From Embleya hyalina (GTDB taxonomy: Bacteria > Actinomycetota > Actinomycetes > Streptomycetales > Streptomycetaceae): a stretch of DNA of 62,803 nt. The stretch spans positions 1 through 62,803 of the forward strand of contig NZ_BIFH01000061.1 of the NCBI RefSeq assembly GCF_003967355.1, given 5' to 3'. The translations under genes were made by a program, and so were the position numbers. A model generated the notes under the pieces. The model ran no database searches and was not told the origin of the DNA. It saw only the letters and a list, made by a program, of their open reading frames with translations. This document shows positions 1 to 8,471 of this stretch, piece by piece; position 1 is the first letter of the stretch; each line of letters opens with the position of its first letter.

Positions 1-96
1 GACCAACCACGAAAGTCCCACCCGCCGCAACGGAGCACCCGATGCGCCGCCGTCGTCTTCGTCCCAAAGCGCCGCACCAGTGCGCGGCATTCCACC

Positions 97-720
97 TCAT
101 CCGGTGGGCTGGGCGCGGTCGAGCAGGGCGTTGATCGTGTCGGGTTCGGCTCCGGATCGGCGCAAGGCGATGAGCCGCCGCTGGAGCCGGTCCCATTGGC
201 GGTCGCGCGCACGCGCGCGTGCTTCGGCGGTGGTGTCGTGGGTGGCGCGGTATCGGGCCAGGTCCTGCCAGGGGCACAGGATCGACTCGCGTGCCAGCGG
301 CATCAGCAGCAGGTAGTTCCTGGCGAGCGGTGTTCCTATGGGAAGGGCGTGGATCTCGCGGAAGCGACGGGTGAATTCCTCGGCCACGGCTTCCTCGTCG
401 GTGGGCAACTGCGCCCAGGGTTGGGCCAGTAGGAGGGTTTCCGAGCCCGTGGTCGGGGCGTCGATGGTGTAAGTCCCCCAGTACAGGCAGGGGATGCCCA
501 CGACCTCGTCGTCCTCACTGCCCGCACCGGGCTCGGCCGGTCGCCACGTGAAGCGCTGGGCATCGGCCGAGTACCTGGTCATGACCCACGGGCGGGGGTC
601 CATGATCCGTACCGGATACGTCGGGTCGCCGGCGGGGCGCGCGTCCCGGTCGTCGGGGTCGTAGGTGTCGTCGCTTTGGGGATCGGCGGCGTACAGCACG
701 TCGGTGCGCAACTCATCCAT
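97..720 (-). CDS. hypothetical protein, 207 aa
   Basis: I do not recognise this family. The ATG at 720 is preceded by a GGGAG ribosome site, which is why I prefer it over longer in-frame starts upstream. The protein begins MDELRTDVLYAADPQSDD, with an acidic N-terminal third, a central stretch around DEEAVAEEFTRRFREIHALP and a basic C-terminal third rich in Arg and Ala that is probably helical. There is no signal peptide or membrane segment. Codon bias supports it as coding. Nothing near it indicates a pathway. Confidence 0.6.
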   Translation of the reverse strand: MDELRTDVLYAADPQSDDTYDPDDRDARPAGDPTYPVRIMDPRPWVMTRYSADAQRFTWRPAEPGAGSEDDEVVGIPCLYWGTYTIDAPTTGSETLLLAQPWAQLPTDEEAVAEEFTRRFREIHALPIGTPLARNYLLLMPLARESILCPWQDLARYRATHDTTAEARARARDRQWDRLQRRLIALRRSGAEPDTINALLDRAQPTG

Positions 721-1333
721 GGGGACACTCCCTCGAGGAACGGCGTCGGTGTGGACGGTGCCCATCATGACCGCCGTCGGGCGGACGTCTCTCGAATACG
801 ATGCAGACTTCTTCGAGTTCGGCCTCCGGGTTCGGGTCGGTGTCGGACCAACGCGGAACCGCGGTGGTTCGTGACGCCGTCGATGGCCGCACTCATGAGG
901 GCGGACCGGTCGGCCGGGGTGGCCTTCCTCTTCAAGGGTTCGGCCTTGAACCTGGAGATCGACAGGGTGCACCGGCTGGTGCGCCGGATGACACCCGCCC
1001 GAACTTCTCGCTCATGCCCCTGTGGCACATCGAAGGCCACGCGTTCGAGTTGACGTTCCGGGCCTCTGGCTTCCGCCAGTCTTCCGGCAGGCTCCGACAC
1101 TCGTCTCACGGCGGGCATTGCCCTACGTCGAACGCGAGGGTTGCGCCTTCACCGAGGTCGGCTTCGGCGGACCCGCTACCCCGGTCGATCGCCCGGCACA
1201 CCGTCACTCCGGAACTTCCCTCGGCCTCCTCGGTGACGACGTCGTCCACGGCCCACTCCTCGCGGCCGGAACTACGCGAAGGACTCTCCGCACGTCCTCG
1301 CGAGGTCCCAGGGACGGGGGCCGGTAGGCTGAG
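721..1333. other. no confident gene
   Basis: All frames here are short or have the arginine-rich composition typical of antisense frames in high-GC DNA. A minus-strand stretch at about 765-1118 has fair codon bias but no good start and runs into a frame change near 850, so it may be the decayed end of a gene. I see no promoter or repeat that I can defend. Confidence 0.3.
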
Positions 1334-1756
1334 GTGGTGAACGGGTTCGACCGTGCCGACCAGAGGCAACTCGGTGTCGTGTTGCACGAGTACGCCGAGC
1401 ACGTCCTGGACGAGGTGGCCCTGTTGCGGGCCCGGACGAGGTACGGGGACGTGTACGTCGAGTTGTTTCGCACACTCGCCCCGGGCATGACCGATGCCGG
1501 CTTCCGCTCCATCGACCACGAGTTGCCCCCGCTCGGCGCGCGGGAGAACCGGTTCACCCGGGCCCACGAGGTTCGACTCGCCGTCCTGGTCCGCGCGTAC
1601 GCGGAACACGAACTCGACCAATGGACCGCACTGCGGACACAAACGACCTGCGGACCCGTCTACATCGGCATCCTCAACGTACCCGCGCCCGGCAGGACCC
1701 ACGAGGACCACCGCCCACTCGACCACCTCCTCCCCACACCCGACGTCGGGATGTGA
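1334..1756 (+). CDS. small protein made of two ~60-residue repeats
   Basis: A 140-residue protein of unknown function. The two halves align: residues about 8-66 (RADQRQLGVVLHEYAEH, then DEVALLRARTRYGDVYVELF and SIDHELPP) match residues about 74-132 (RAHEVRLAVLVRAYAEH, then DQWTALRTQTTCGPVYIGIL and PLDHLLPT). The AYAEH/EYAEH and GxVYxxx positions coincide, which antisense noise would not produce. Two consecutive GTG codons at 1334 and 1337 could start it, and the ribosome site is weak. No similar family comes to mind. Confidence 0.5.
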   Translation: MVNGFDRADQRQLGVVLHEYAEHVLDEVALLRARTRYGDVYVELFRTLAPGMTDAGFRSIDHELPPLGARENRFTRAHEVRLAVLVRAYAEHELDQWTALRTQTTCGPVYIGILNVPAPGRTHEDHRPLDHLLPTPDVGM

Positions 1757-2111
1757 AGCGAGACCCGCTGAGCCCTGCGGAACGACCGGCGGACCCTGCG
1801 ACACGATCGAGCGACGGGCCCATCGGACCGAGCCCGAGTCCGGTGTCCGACTCCGAGCGGTTCCCTCCCCCGGAGCCTTCCGCAGGCGTGACGGGCGTCG
1901 CCTTGGAGCAATTCCGCAGGGTGTGGGGGCGACACCGGTTCGTTCGTCCGCCCGGGGCGAGCCGGTTCGGTGGAGACAGCCCCCGCGCCGGCGCCGCCGT
2001 ATTCGTGCCTACCTCCTGTCCGGAAGCGGGCACCGGCGAGGCGGCCCGGCCGGAGAAGTGCATGTGGGAACCGAAGCGGGCCCGCGAGCGTACAACCCCC
2101 AGGGGGCGGCA
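1757..2111. other. no confident gene
   Basis: A 355-bp stretch between two small plus-strand genes. No frame has convincing codon bias together with a start. Nothing else was seen. Confidence 0.3.
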
Positions 2112-2603
2112 ATGAGCGGCTTCTCACCCGACTGGGCACGCGCCGGTGGCACCCCGACGAGGTTCGGGAAGTCTCGACACCGGTTCGCTTCGTGTTTGCG
2201 ACCTTCGACCGGGCGAATGGACCATGCCCTCACGCATCGGATATCTCAGCGCGTCCCCGGCCGCGCGGACGGCCGTCACGCGGTGACCCGGCCCGAACAC
2301 GGCACGGTGTTCGTGAAACCGGCGCCGACCGAGGAGAACCTCGTCGAACTCGCCGCCCGTCACGGCCCGGACAAGGCGGAGCGCCTGCCCGCATTTCGAT
2401 TCCGCCCGTGTACTGCGGTATTCCTCGACGGTCCGAGGGGTGCCGGCCAGACGACCCCCCACGCCACCGACGAACTCGGCTCGCTCGACCGAATCTCCAC
2501 CGCAGGCCACGCCCCGGTCCACGAGCCCGTCGAACTCGCTGAAGCAGACCGGCCCGGAAAGCTCCTGCTCGTCGAATGCGACGGCCGGCCCGTGAACTCG
2601 TAG
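2112..2603 (+). CDS. hypothetical protein, 163 aa
   Basis: The ATG at 2112 follows a GGGGGCGG ribosome site. The second half (from about HGTVFVKPAPTEENL) has strong G/C bias in third positions and a normal residue mix, whereas the first 60 residues look less natural. It may be a real short gene or the surviving 3' part of a longer one. It overlaps tail to tail with the minus-strand gene ending at 2360, so at least one of the two is mis-bounded. The function is unknown. Confidence 0.35.
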   Translation: MSGFSPDWARAGGTPTRFGKSRHRFASCLRPSTGRMDHALTHRISQRVPGRADGRHAVTRPEHGTVFVKPAPTEENLVELAARHGPDKAERLPAFRFRPCTAVFLDGPRGAGQTTPHATDELGSLDRISTAGHAPVHEPVELAEADRPGKLLLVECDGRPVNS

Positions 2604-3004
2604 GAATACCGGCGCAACCTCCACACCGGTCGCGGCGCACACCCGATCGAGCCATGCGCGCGGCGGCGCGGCACCGCGTCACGGTGGTCGGTGGTCGGTG
2701 GTGACAACGGGGGGAAGGTCTGCGGGGCTTGCGGCTCGACGGTCGCGGTGAGTCCGCCCGGTCGGGTGTGCTCGGCTGGAGCGCTCACCCGGGGCAGCAG
2801 AGCCATCGGCGGATGTCTGGACTGGTAACCCAGGACGACGACATCCAGACGTGTGCCCTTCGCGGGCCGGCCGTTCGGATACCGCGGGTCGGGTTCCAGG
2901 TATTGCCGCTCGAGGAAGGCGCGTTCGCCGTTGGGCAGACGCACCGTCACCCCGTAGGTCGGATGGGTGTCCACCACCGCCGGGACGACCGCGTAGGGGA
3001 CCAT
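2360..3004 (-). CDS. hypothetical protein with S1-like N-terminus
   Basis: The start is the ATG at 3004 (MVPYAVVPAVVDTHPTYGV). Residues about 1-85 look like a genuine compact beta domain, with GVTVRLPNGERAFLERQYL then GTRLDVVVLGYQ, which reminds me of a short S1/OB-type RNA-binding fold. Beyond about residue 105 the composition turns into Arg/Ser-rich noise antisense to the plus-strand gene ending at 2603. The true product may therefore be only about 100 residues, with a frameshift or a lost stop downstream. Function is inferred only weakly. Confidence 0.4.
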   Translation of the reverse strand: MVPYAVVPAVVDTHPTYGVTVRLPNGERAFLERQYLEPDPRYPNGRPAKGTRLDVVVLGYQSRHPPMALLPRVSAPAEHTRPGGLTATVEPQAPQTFPPLSPPTTDHRDAVPRRRAHGSIGCAPRPVWRLRRYSYEFTGRPSHSTSRSFPGRSASASSTGSWTGAWPAVEIRSSEPSSSVAWGVVWPAPLGPSRNTAVHGRNRNAGRRSALSGP

Positions 3005-3114
3005 TCGTCGATTCTCGCGCACACGGCACACGGCCCTCAGTCGTGGATCGCCCGGGCTTCCGCCGCTCCTCGCCAGCGGTGACATCCCCTGCCCCCACCC
3101 GCGACCTGCGGCGG

Positions 3115-4233
3115 TCAGCTCCCGGCGAAGGCGTTGATCAGGTTGTGGGGTGTGCTGTCGCCCAGCATGTCGCGCAGCTCGTACGCCTCGGCGTTGGCTG
3201 CTTCGGTACGTACGAACATCGCCTGCTCGTACGCGGCCAGCGCGCTCTCGATGTCGTGGGAGTGCGCGGCGATGGCCTTGCCGAGTTCGGCGCCGTCGTA
3301 CAGGGCCAGGTTGGCGCCTTCACCGTTGGGGGCCGTCAGGTGTGCGGCGTCGCCGAGCAGGGTCACCCCGGCCGTCCGGTGCCACCGGTGTTCGGCGGGC
3401 AGGGTGTGGATGTGGCGCAGGACGGGCGGGGTCTCGCCATCGGTGACCAGAGCGGTGAGTTTCGGTGCCCAGCCGTCGAATTCCTGCACGATTCGTGCGG
3501 TGGCCGCGCCGGGATCGGTGAAATCGATATCGGCGAACCAGTTCTGCGGCCTGTCGAGCATGACCCAGGTGTGCAGGTTCCCGCCGCGCTCCCGGTGGGC
3601 CACGATCCCCTTGCCCGGTTCGAGCACCATCATCGTTCCGCCACCGACGGTCTTCGCGCTGGTCGGGTGGCGGTTGTCGCCGTCGAACAGGTGGGTGTCG
3701 ATGAACGAGACACCGGTGTACTCGGGTGTCGCGCCGGACAGCAGCGGCCGGACCCGGGACCAGGCACCGTCCGCGCCGACCAGCAGGCTCGTGACGAGGG
3801 TGGCGCCATTGGCGAAGGCCACTTCGTGGCGGCCCGCGCCGAGAGAGCGGACGTCGCTGACCTTGTGACTCCACCGGACCGTGCCGACCGGGAGCGAGTC
3901 GAGCAGCATCTGCCGCAGTTCCCCGCGCTGCACCTCGGGGTTGGCGCCCGTGCCGTCGTCGGGCACGTCGAGCAGAACGTGCCCCTTCCGGTTCAGGAGC
4001 CGCATCGCCTTACGCCCCTCCAGGACGAGCTTGCGGAACTCCTCGGTCAGGCCGGCCACCTCCAGTGCCGGTTGACCGTTGTGGTCGCGTATGTCGAGCA
4101 GCCCGCCCTGCATGCGCGCCGACGGGGACGATTCCGCCTCGTAGACCTCGGACGCGATGCCGTGCAGGTGCAGCACGCGGGCCAGCACCAGGCCGCCCAG
4201 ACCTGCTCCGATGATCGTGACCGGCGTCGTCAT
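3115..4233 (-). CDS. TetX-like FAD-dependent monooxygenase
   Basis: A 372-residue class A flavoprotein monooxygenase. GAGLGGLVLARVL near residue 9 is the FAD-binding Rossmann motif, GADGAWSRVR lies mid-protein, and GDAAHLTAPNGEGANLALYDG is the second FAD motif. The N-terminal segment through RMQGGLLDIRDHNGQ is the pattern I associate with the TetX tetracycline-inactivating branch. Such enzymes hydroxylate polycyclic phenolic drugs using NADPH and oxygen. The start at 4233 has an AGGAGG ribosome site. It is divergent from a TetR gene across a paired operator, suggesting substrate-induced expression. I considered kynurenine 3-monooxygenase for the neighbouring cluster and do not favour it. The substrate is unknown. 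Confidence 0.8.
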   Translation of the reverse strand: MTTPVTIIGAGLGGLVLARVLHLHGIASEVYEAESSPSARMQGGLLDIRDHNGQPALEVAGLTEEFRKLVLEGRKAMRLLNRKGHVLLDVPDDGTGANPEVQRGELRQMLLDSLPVGTVRWSHKVSDVRSLGAGRHEVAFANGATLVTSLLVGADGAWSRVRPLLSGATPEYTGVSFIDTHLFDGDNRHPTSAKTVGGGTMMVLEPGKGIVAHRERGGNLHTWVMLDRPQNWFADIDFTDPGAATARIVQEFDGWAPKLTALVTDGETPPVLRHIHTLPAEHRWHRTAGVTLLGDAAHLTAPNGEGANLALYDGAELGKAIAAHSHDIESALAAYEQAMFVRTEAANAEAYELRDMLGDSTPHNLINAFAGS

Positions 4234-4265
4234 GGTGATCCTCCTGATCCAGTGGACGATCCCCA

Positions 4266-4315
4266 TTGGATTGCCACTCCAAAAACGTTAACACGACGTT
4301 GGAGCGACAATCCAC
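4266..4315. promoter_or_regulatory. paired TetR-type operator
   Basis: Two 17-bp quasi-palindromes of form TTGGA-N7-TCCA(A/C) lie at 4266-4282 and 4299-4315. Taken together, the 15-base arms 4268-4282 and 4299-4313 also form an inverted repeat matching at 13 of 15 positions around a 16-bp spacer. The element fills the divergent promoter region between the monooxygenase (start 4233) and the TetR gene (start 4334), the normal place for an autoregulatory TetR operator controlling both genes. Confidence 0.75.
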
Positions 4316-4333
4316 TCGTGCGATACTGAGGGC

Positions 4334-5020
4334 ATGGCGAAGACATCCGCGAACGGATCGGCGCGGGCTCCCCGGCGCAAGGACGGCCTGTCCAGGGAAG
4401 TGATCATCCAGAGTGCGATCGAGCTCCTGGACGGCGGCGGTGAGCGCGCACTGACGCTGCGCGCGCTCACCATTCACCTGAGCACCGGCTACGGGGCGAT
4501 CTACCACCATGTCGCGGACAAGGACGATCTGCTCGCGACCGCGACCGACGAGATCTTCGCCCGCGTGCTGACCGGTGCGGTCATCGATACGGATCCACGC
4601 GAAAACCTGCGGCACCTCGCCCTGGGACTCTTCGACGCGATCGACGCGCACCCCTGGGTCGCGGCAGAACTCTCCCGGCAGCCATGGCGGCCCGTACTGC
4701 TGGACTTCTACGAGAGCATCGCCGGACTGCTGGACGCCCTCGACGTCCCCGAGCGGGCACGCTTCGACGCGACCGGCACATTCATGAGCTACGTCCTCGG
4801 TGATGCCGTAAAGAACGCTGCAACCGCACGGCACCTCGCCGACAGCGGCATGGACCGAGCGGCCTTCCTCGGCGCCGCCGCCACACAATGGGCGGAAGTG
4901 AACCCCGGCAAGTACCCGTTCGTGCATGCGGCGGTGTCGCAACTGCGCGATCACAACGACCGCGAGCAGTTCCTCGCCGGCGTCGACATCTTCCTGGCCG
5001 GCATCGCAGCCCTGCGCTGA
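4334..5020 (+). CDS. TetR-family transcriptional regulator
   Basis: A 228-residue TetR repressor. The N-terminal helix-turn-helix spans about residues 18-65 (REVIIQSAIELLDGGG, then LTIHLSTGYGAIYHHVADKD), with the family's YHHVADKDDLL recognition-helix end. The remaining 160 residues form the helical ligand domain. It presumably represses itself and the divergent monooxygenase gene through the operator between them, releasing DNA when the monooxygenase substrate is present. The ligand cannot be read from sequence. Confidence 0.85.
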   Translation: MAKTSANGSARAPRRKDGLSREVIIQSAIELLDGGGERALTLRALTIHLSTGYGAIYHHVADKDDLLATATDEIFARVLTGAVIDTDPRENLRHLALGLFDAIDAHPWVAAELSRQPWRPVLLDFYESIAGLLDALDVPERARFDATGTFMSYVLGDAVKNAATARHLADSGMDRAAFLGAAATQWAEVNPGKYPFVHAAVSQLRDHNDREQFLAGVDIFLAGIAALR

Positions 5021-5244
5021 TCATCTGCGGCGGCGCCGGCCCCGTGCGACATCGTCGGGAGACGAGTATCGTTCACCCGTTCGCGGCGGTTACCCCGGGA
5101 ACCGTGGCGGGGCCGGCCGGCCCTCGTGTGGAGATCGTTCCCGGCCGCGTGCGCGGTGTGGTCGAGTAGGGCTCCGGGTCCGCCGAGGCGGTGCCGCTCC
5201 GTCGATGCGATCGGCTGCGGCGTCATGGGATTTCTCGGGCGAGG
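5021..5244. other. convergent intergenic region, nothing seen
   Basis: The space between two converging genes. No gene and no hairpin strong enough to call a terminator was found. Confidence 0.3.
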
Positions 5245-6762
5245 TCACCTGAAATACATCGTTTCCGCGTTTTTGGGGCTGTGGGGCTTCCAGGTGGGCA
5301 GGCCGGGGCCGTTCGGTGACCCGGTTGCCACGAAGGCGGCCAATGCCCCGCCGAACGTGGTGAACAGTTCGGTTGCGGCCGCCCGGTCCACGCCGCGCAG
5401 CATCAGGCTTTCCGCGAACGCGTCGAACGTGCCGAACAGGTAGGGAAGTTCGGCGCAGTGCGGCGCGCCCAGACCGAGTTCGGGGGCGGCGATCGGCCGG
5501 TCGAAGCGATACAGGTAGGCCGGGTGGCCCTGCCACGCGCGGGCCCGGGCCACGTCGCGCGTACCGGCGTGGAAGATCCGGTCGCTCATCACCTCGGTGA
5601 ACACCTGCCCCGGGGTGGCCTCGGGGCGACGCTTCGCGTATCGCTCGTAGACGTGTCCGCTTTCGTCGCGCATCATCCGCAGCACGTCCACCCGACCGGC
5701 CTCGCGTACCGAGGGGTTGAGCCCGAAGAACGCCGCGGCCTCCTCCCCGGTGGTACCGATCAGGACGTCCTTGTCGGCCAGCGCGCCTTCGCGCACCGAC
5801 TCGCGCAGCCCCCGGCGCACGCCGAAGCCGCCGAGCACCGGATACATCGGCGGGGCCACGTTCGCGGTCGCCGCCATGTCCCGGCCCAGGCCGGCGTACG
5901 TGCGCAACAGGTGCTCCACCGGAAGCGCGCGCAGACCCTCGGCGGGGTCGTCGCCGGGAATCAGCCCGAGCAGGGCCAGGTAGTGCACGGCCGCGGCGCG
6001 CGCGGCGTCCCGGGTCTGTTCCGGCAGGCCCAACGGCGCGCTTTGCATCAGCACCCGGCGAATCAGCGGCCCGGTCTCCGGGTCGACCGCGAGCAGCAGC
6101 GCGGTCCAGGCGCCCGCCGATTGCCCGCCCACCGTGATCGTGCGCGGGTCGCCGCCGAAGGCCGCGATGTTGTCGTGCACCCACCGCAGCACCGCGCCCT
6201 GGTCCCGCAGGCCGAGGTTGTCCGCGCCCATCTCGGGCCGGTACAGGAAGCCCAGCGGGCCGAGCCGGTAGTTGGCGGTGACCACCACGATGTCGCCGAG
6301 CAGGGCGAGTCGGGCGCCGTCGTACCAGTCCCAGCCGCCGCATCCGCTGGTGAAGCCGCCACCGTGGAACCACACGAGCACCGGTCGCGGAGCGCCGCTC
6401 GTGCGCGGGGCCCACACGTTGAGGGTCAGGCAGTTCGCCTCGGACCAGTCGGGCGTGCGCGGCCCCACCATACGTTCGAGCCGTGCGGGGCCCTGCGGCA
6501 CCGACGGGCCGGAGCGCACCGTGTCGCGGATGCCCGCCCAGTACGGGTGCGGCCGAGGCGGCGCGAAGCGCAGATCGCCCACCGGCGAGGCGGCGTACGG
6601 GATGCCCCGGAAGGATCGCATCGGGCCGTCGTCCTCGCCCCGGATCCGCCCGCGATCCGTGGTCACCACGGTCGAGCGGTGGGGCTGGGTACCCGGCCCG
6701 GCGCCGTCGGCGGGTCGGCTGTGCTCGCGGCGACCGTTGTCATCGTTCCACTCGTTGCTCAT
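5245..6762 (-). CDS. type B carboxylesterase
   Basis: A 505-residue carboxylesterase/para-nitrobenzyl esterase of the alpha/beta-hydrolase fold. FHGGGF is the oxyanion loop, GGQSAGAW holds the nucleophilic serine, and GAPHCAELPYLFG supplies the histidine. CLTLNVWAP matches the family's EDCLxLNV signature. It hydrolyses carboxylic esters, substrate unknown. The first ~40 residues are hydrophilic (MSNEWNDDNGRREH), so it is cytosolic. The start at 6762 has an AGGGGG ribosome site. It is divergent from the salicylate synthase, so it could be a border gene of that cluster or unrelated. Confidence 0.85.
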   Translation of the reverse strand: MSNEWNDDNGRREHSRPADGAGPGTQPHRSTVVTTDRGRIRGEDDGPMRSFRGIPYAASPVGDLRFAPPRPHPYWAGIRDTVRSGPSVPQGPARLERMVGPRTPDWSEANCLTLNVWAPRTSGAPRPVLVWFHGGGFTSGCGGWDWYDGARLALLGDIVVVTANYRLGPLGFLYRPEMGADNLGLRDQGAVLRWVHDNIAAFGGDPRTITVGGQSAGAWTALLLAVDPETGPLIRRVLMQSAPLGLPEQTRDAARAAAVHYLALLGLIPGDDPAEGLRALPVEHLLRTYAGLGRDMAATANVAPPMYPVLGGFGVRRGLRESVREGALADKDVLIGTTGEEAAAFFGLNPSVREAGRVDVLRMMRDESGHVYERYAKRRPEATPGQVFTEVMSDRIFHAGTRDVARARAWQGHPAYLYRFDRPIAAPELGLGAPHCAELPYLFGTFDAFAESLMLRGVDRAAATELFTTFGGALAAFVATGSPNGPGLPTWKPHSPKNAETMYFR

Positions 6763-7044
6763 CGACGTTCCCCCTGGAAGCAGTTCGGGAAAGGGTGCGC
6801 GCACGGATGGCTCATGCCTGCCAGTGGTTGTACGACCCGTGCGAACGACTCACCAGTCAGCGGCCCCGAACTGCCGGAACACCACGTCGGGAAGCGGGGG
6901 ATTGCCGATCTGCGTCACCTTCGGCGGTGACGCAATGGCAGCGACAGCGCGGCGCAAGACACGGCTGCGAGGGTGGCCCGCCGGTGTCGGAGCGGCCGAC
7001 CGCTCCGGTACCCACAGGCCCGATTCCCGGTCGAAAGGGAAGCC

Positions 7045-8391
7045 ATGGCACAGCGTCAGTATCCGCACGAGCTGAGAATCCATACCGCTGTCGATCCCCC
7101 CGCCGCCGCCGCGTGCCTGGCCCGCTCGGCCACGTTCGGCAGCTTCGTCGTCTACGAGCGGCACGGAGTGTGGACGTTCGCCGGCGGCGGCGCCGGTGAG
7201 GTGATCCTGGATCGGGCCGGCTTTCGGGTGCGCTGGGGCGCCTACGAGCGGTTGTTGCCGGTAGGCCACGATCCCAGCCGCGACCTGGCAAAGATCATGG
7301 CCGACGCCCCCGTGGAGGACTGGAGCCTGTACGGCTGGGCCGGTTTCGAATTCGCGTACGCGCAGGCGGGCATGCGCGATCTGCTCGACGACGGGACGCT
7401 GCTGCACATGGTGGTGCCCCAGGTCGAGATCAAGATGTCGGCGAACCACGTGGTGTTGCGGGGCAGCGACCACCGACTGTTGCAGATCCTCGCCGACGTG
7501 GTGCAAAACGCGCCCGCCGACCCGTATCCCGAGCCGTCGCCGGTATCGGTCGAGGAGATCGGCGCCGACGCCTACCGGGAGGCGGTCGCCTCCGTGGTGC
7601 GCGACATCGACGACGGCAGGCTGCGCAAGGCGATCGTCTCGCGCACGGTGCCCGTCGCGTTCGATGTGGACCTGGTCGCGACCTATCTGGTGGGGCGCCG
7701 GCACAACACGCCCTCGCGCTCGTTCCTGCTGCGTCTGGGCGATCTGACGGCGGCCGGGTTCAGCCCGGAAACGGTGGTCGAGGTGGACCCGGACGGTGCG
7801 GTGCGCAGCCACCCGTTGGCCGGTACGCGCGCGTTCTTCCCCCTCGACCGGGCCCGCACCGCCCGGCTCAGGGCCGACCTGCTGGGCGATCCCAAGGAGG
7901 TGTTCGAACACGCGATCTCGGTTCAACTCGCCTGCGAGGAGTTGGCCCGGATCTGCGCTCCGGGGTCGGTGCGGGTCGAGGAGTTCATGAACGTCCTCGA
8001 ACGCGGCTCGGTCCAGCATCTGGCCTCGGCGGTGGGCGGTCGTCTGGCGGTCGGCATGGACTCCTGGGACGCGTTCGCCGCGCTGTTCCCGGCGGTGACC
8101 GCCTCCGGGATCCCCAAGCGCGCGGCGTTCGAGGCGATCCACCGGTACGAACCGGGTCCGCGGGGCCTGTACAGCGGGACGGTCCTGACCGCGGACGCGC
8201 GGGGCGGCCTGGACGCGGCGCTCGTTTTGCGGACGGTCTTCCAGCGCGACGGCCGTACCTGGCTTCAGGCGGGCGCGGGCATCGTGGCGGGCTCCACGCC
8301 GGACCGCGAACTGGAGGAGACCTGCGAGAAGATGCGCAGCGTCGCCCGGTTCCTGGTGCCCGAGTCGGCCACCGCGATGGCGGCCGGCTGA
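7045..8391 (+). CDS. salicylate synthase (MbtI/Irp9 family)
   Basis: A 448-residue chorismate-using enzyme, the usual length for single-protein salicylate synthases that turn chorismate into isochorismate and then salicylate plus pyruvate. Seen: RKAIVSRTV (with the lysine that activates water), HPLAGTRAF, EEFMNVLERGSVQHLASAV, GIPKRAAFEAI and GPRGLYSGTV, then LQAGAGIVAGSTP near the C-terminus, in the order expected for the chorismate-binding fold. The ATG at 7045 has a GAAAGGGA ribosome site. It is the only plus-strand gene of the salicylate arm and converges on the minus-strand operon at a bidirectional terminator. Its product most likely feeds the aryl-AMP ligase at 12397-13989. Confidence 0.9.
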   Translation: MAQRQYPHELRIHTAVDPPAAAACLARSATFGSFVVYERHGVWTFAGGGAGEVILDRAGFRVRWGAYERLLPVGHDPSRDLAKIMADAPVEDWSLYGWAGFEFAYAQAGMRDLLDDGTLLHMVVPQVEIKMSANHVVLRGSDHRLLQILADVVQNAPADPYPEPSPVSVEEIGADAYREAVASVVRDIDDGRLRKAIVSRTVPVAFDVDLVATYLVGRRHNTPSRSFLLRLGDLTAAGFSPETVVEVDPDGAVRSHPLAGTRAFFPLDRARTARLRADLLGDPKEVFEHAISVQLACEELARICAPGSVRVEEFMNVLERGSVQHLASAVGGRLAVGMDSWDAFAALFPAVTASGIPKRAAFEAIHRYEPGPRGLYSGTVLTADARGGLDAALVLRTVFQRDGRTWLQAGAGIVAGSTPDRELEETCEKMRSVARFLVPESATAMAAG

Positions 8392-8407
8392 ATCTCCCCG
8401 GCACGTG

Positions 8408-8444
8408 CGAAGTCCCCCGCATCGAGAGGATGCGGGGGACTTCG
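8408..8444. terminator. bidirectional hairpin terminator
   Basis: A perfect 16-bp inverted repeat (8408-8423 and 8429-8444) with a 5-base loop, 16 bp after the salicylate synthase stop and 27 bp after the stop of the converging methyltransferase gene. Confidence 0.9.
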
Positions 8445-8471
8445 CGGGTCGGGACGGGGCATGCCCGCGGA

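Noticed and set aside
1106-1804. 232-residue minus-strand frame
   Set aside because: It is antisense to the duplicated small protein at 1334-1756, whose internal repeat supports the plus strand.
3115-4233. Flavin monooxygenase as the missing kynurenine 3-monooxygenase
   Set aside because: Its motifs fit TetX-like enzymes, it has its own divergent TetR and operator, and it lies outside the cluster beyond the esterase gene.
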